Part shown: piece after piece, positions 62,761 to 64,000 of the stretch
Layout of the letters: the number at the start of each line of letters is the position of its first letter
Position numbering within the stretch: the stretch's first letter is position 1
NCBI RefSeq assembly: GCF_006715025.1
Contig: NZ_VFMK01000001.1
Location: 5,146,001 to 5,210,000, forward strand
DNA length: 64,000 bases
Reading direction: 5' to 3'
From: Serratia fonticola
Lineage (GTDB): Bacteria; Pseudomonadota; Gammaproteobacteria; Enterobacterales; Enterobacteriaceae
The notes under the pieces: generated by a model
The model's database searches: none
Seen by the model: the letters and a program-made list of their open reading frames with translations, nothing else
What the model was told of the DNA's origin: nothing
Program-made: the position numbers and the translations under genes

Positions 62761-64000
62761 CTATTGCGTAATGCGCTGATAGACCACCGGCGTCGCAGCG
62801 GGGGCTTTGTCGCCCAACACCATGGCACCGCGTACCGCATCTGCCGCCTGCTGCCAGCTCTCTTCGTCGTTGGCGTGGATCACCGCCAGCGGTCGCTGGG
62901 CATCAACACTGTCGCCCAGGCGCGCCATCTCGGTCAGGCCAACGCTGTAGTCGATGCTGTCGGTTGCACGACGACGGCCACCGCCCAGCGATACCACCGC
63001 CATACCCAATTCGCGGGTATCCATCGCGGTGATAATGCCCGGTTTCTCGGCGTAAACGGGTTTACTCAGCGTCGCGGCTGGCAGATAGCTGTCGTAACGT
63101 TCGACAAAATCGACCGGACCTTGTTGCGCCGCCACCATGCGGCCAAAGACTTCCGCCGCTTTACCATTATCCAATACGGCCTGCAGTTTGGCGCGTGCAT
63201 CGGCATCATCATTAGCCAAGCCACCGGAAAGCAGCATTTCCACGCACAGCGCCATAGTGACTTCAAACAGGCGCGGATTGCGGTATTCTCCCGTCAGGAA
63301 GCGCACCGCTTCGCGCACTTCTACCGCATTACCCGCGCTGGATGCCAGCACCTGATTCATGTCGGTGAGCAATGCGGTGGTTTTGCAACCGGCTCCGTTA
63401 GCCACGCCGACGATGGCCTGCGCCAGATCGTCTGAAAGCTGGTACGTCGGCATAAAGGCACCAGAACCCACTTTAACATCCATCACCAGGGCATCGAGCC
63501 CTTCAGCCAGCTTTTTCGCCAGAATAGAGGCGGTGATCAGCGGGATGGAGTCAACGGTGGCGGTGATATCACGCGTCGCATAAAAACGTTTATCCGCCGG
63601 CGCCAAGGAGCTGGTCTGGCCGATAATCGCTACGCCGACGTCTTTGATAATCTTACGGAACGCATTGTCATCCGGGAAAATATTAAAACCCGGGATCGCC
63701 TCCAGTTTATCCAGCGTGCCGCCGGTATGGCCCAGGCCACGCCCCGAAATCATTGGCACGTAACCGCCGCAGGCCGCCACCATCGGGCCAAGCATCAGCG
63801 ACGTGACATCGCCCACACCGCCGGTAGAGTGTTTGTCGACAATCGGGCCGTTCAACGACAGGCTTTTCCAATCCAGAACGGTGCCTGAATCACGCATTGC
63901 CATGGTCAGCGCTACGCGCTCCGGCATAGTCATATCGTGGAAGTAGATGGTCATCGCCAGTGCAGCAATCTGCCCTTCGGAAACCACATTGTCACGAATC
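62761..64000 (-). CDS. deoA: Thymidine phosphorylase DeoA (partial)
   Basis: The gene runs off the right edge: the first visible codons encode IRDNVVSEGQIAALAMTI, about residue 29 of the 440-residue E. coli protein. KHSTGGVGDVTSLMLGPMVAACGG and MISGRGLGHTGGTLDKLE, read in parts, are the family's phosphate- and substrate-binding motifs. It splits thymidine to thymine and deoxyribose 1-phosphate. It heads the visible deoA-deoB-deoD cluster; deoC and the DeoR/CytR-controlled promoters should lie beyond the window. Confidence 0.96.
   Translation of the reverse strand, partial: IRDNVVSEGQIAALAMTIYFHDMTMPERVALTMAMRDSGTVLDWKSLSLNGPIVDKHSTGGVGDVTSLMLGPMVAACGGYVPMISGRGLGHTGGTLDKLEAIPGFNIFPDDNAFRKIIKDVGVAIIGQTSSLAPADKRFYATRDITATVDSIPLITASILAKKLAEGLDALVMDVKVGSGAFMPTYQLSDDLAQAIVGVANGAGCKTTALLTDMNQVLASSAGNAVEVREAVRFLTGEYRNPRLFEVTMALCVEMLLSGGLANDDADARAKLQAVLDNGKAAEVFGRMVAAQQGPVDFVERYDSYLPAATLSKPVYAEKPGIITAMDTRELGMAVVSLGGGRRRATDSIDYSVGLTEMARLGDSVDAQRPLAVIHANDEESWQQAADAVRGAMVLGDKAPAATPVVYQRITQ

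Overview
The window is a piece of an enterobacterial chromosome, most likely Serratia or a close Yersiniaceae relative, carrying one complete transposable (Mu-type) prophage. The host genes follow the order found around coordinate zero of the E. coli K-12 map, read inverted: thrL, lasT, yjjY, arcA, creA, rob, gpmB, yjjX, trpR, slt, ettA, nadR, radA, serB, ytjB (smp), deoD, deoB, deoA. Protein lengths and sequences are close to their E. coli counterparts. ERIC-type palindromic repeats lie in several intergenic gaps. The genus is an inference from protein resemblance and gene order.

Left host block (1-15846). The window opens inside the thr attenuator and leader peptide gene (minus strand), then lasT, a small yjjY homologue, arcA, a solitary creA (no creBCD), rob, gpmB, yjjX, trpR with its operator, and slt. 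Between slt and ettA lie a possible double-glycine-leader peptide gene (9302) and a yfiR-dgcN-yfiB operon for c-di-GMP signalling, neither of which is at this locus in E. coli. After ettA come a divergent pair, a LysR regulator and an MDR-family (zinc-type alcohol dehydrogenase-like) oxidoreductase. The oxidoreductase is split by the prophage.

Prophage (15847-53467, about 37.6 kb). It is flanked by a 6-bp target duplication (ATCTGA). Removing the prophage and one copy restores an open 333-codon oxidoreductase gene. Both ends carry two copies of a G(A/C)GATAAA-type site 23 bp apart, 9 bp from the terminus, which fits transposase binding sites. The early operon runs leftward from about 25027: BcepMu gp16-like DNA-binding protein, wHTH protein, coiled-coil protein, MuA-like DDE transposase, MuB-like ATPase, DUF2528, Gam, a run of small ORFs, GemA, and a Mor-type activator at the end. 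A repressor, a membrane protein/lipoprotein pair and an orphan Dam-type methylase lie at the early/late junction. The late region runs rightward: lysis cassette (holin-like, membrane-anchored transglycosylase, nested spanins), Mu-type head genes (gp25-29, F, G, I), capsid, an Acb2/Tad1-like cyclic-nucleotide sponge candidate, connector genes, siphovirus-type tail genes with a frameshifted chaperone (GGGTTTG slippery site), tape measure, tail tip with a Pro-Glu repeat, a second tail-tube-like protein, and a fibre ending in an SGNH hydrolase domain. The phage is a mosaic: BcepMu-like early layout, Mu-like head, B3/D3112-like tail.

Right host block (53474-64000): the 3' part of the broken oxidoreductase gene, a GT39-type membrane glycosyltransferase, nadR, radA, serB, ytjB, deoD, deoB and most of deoA, which runs off the right edge.
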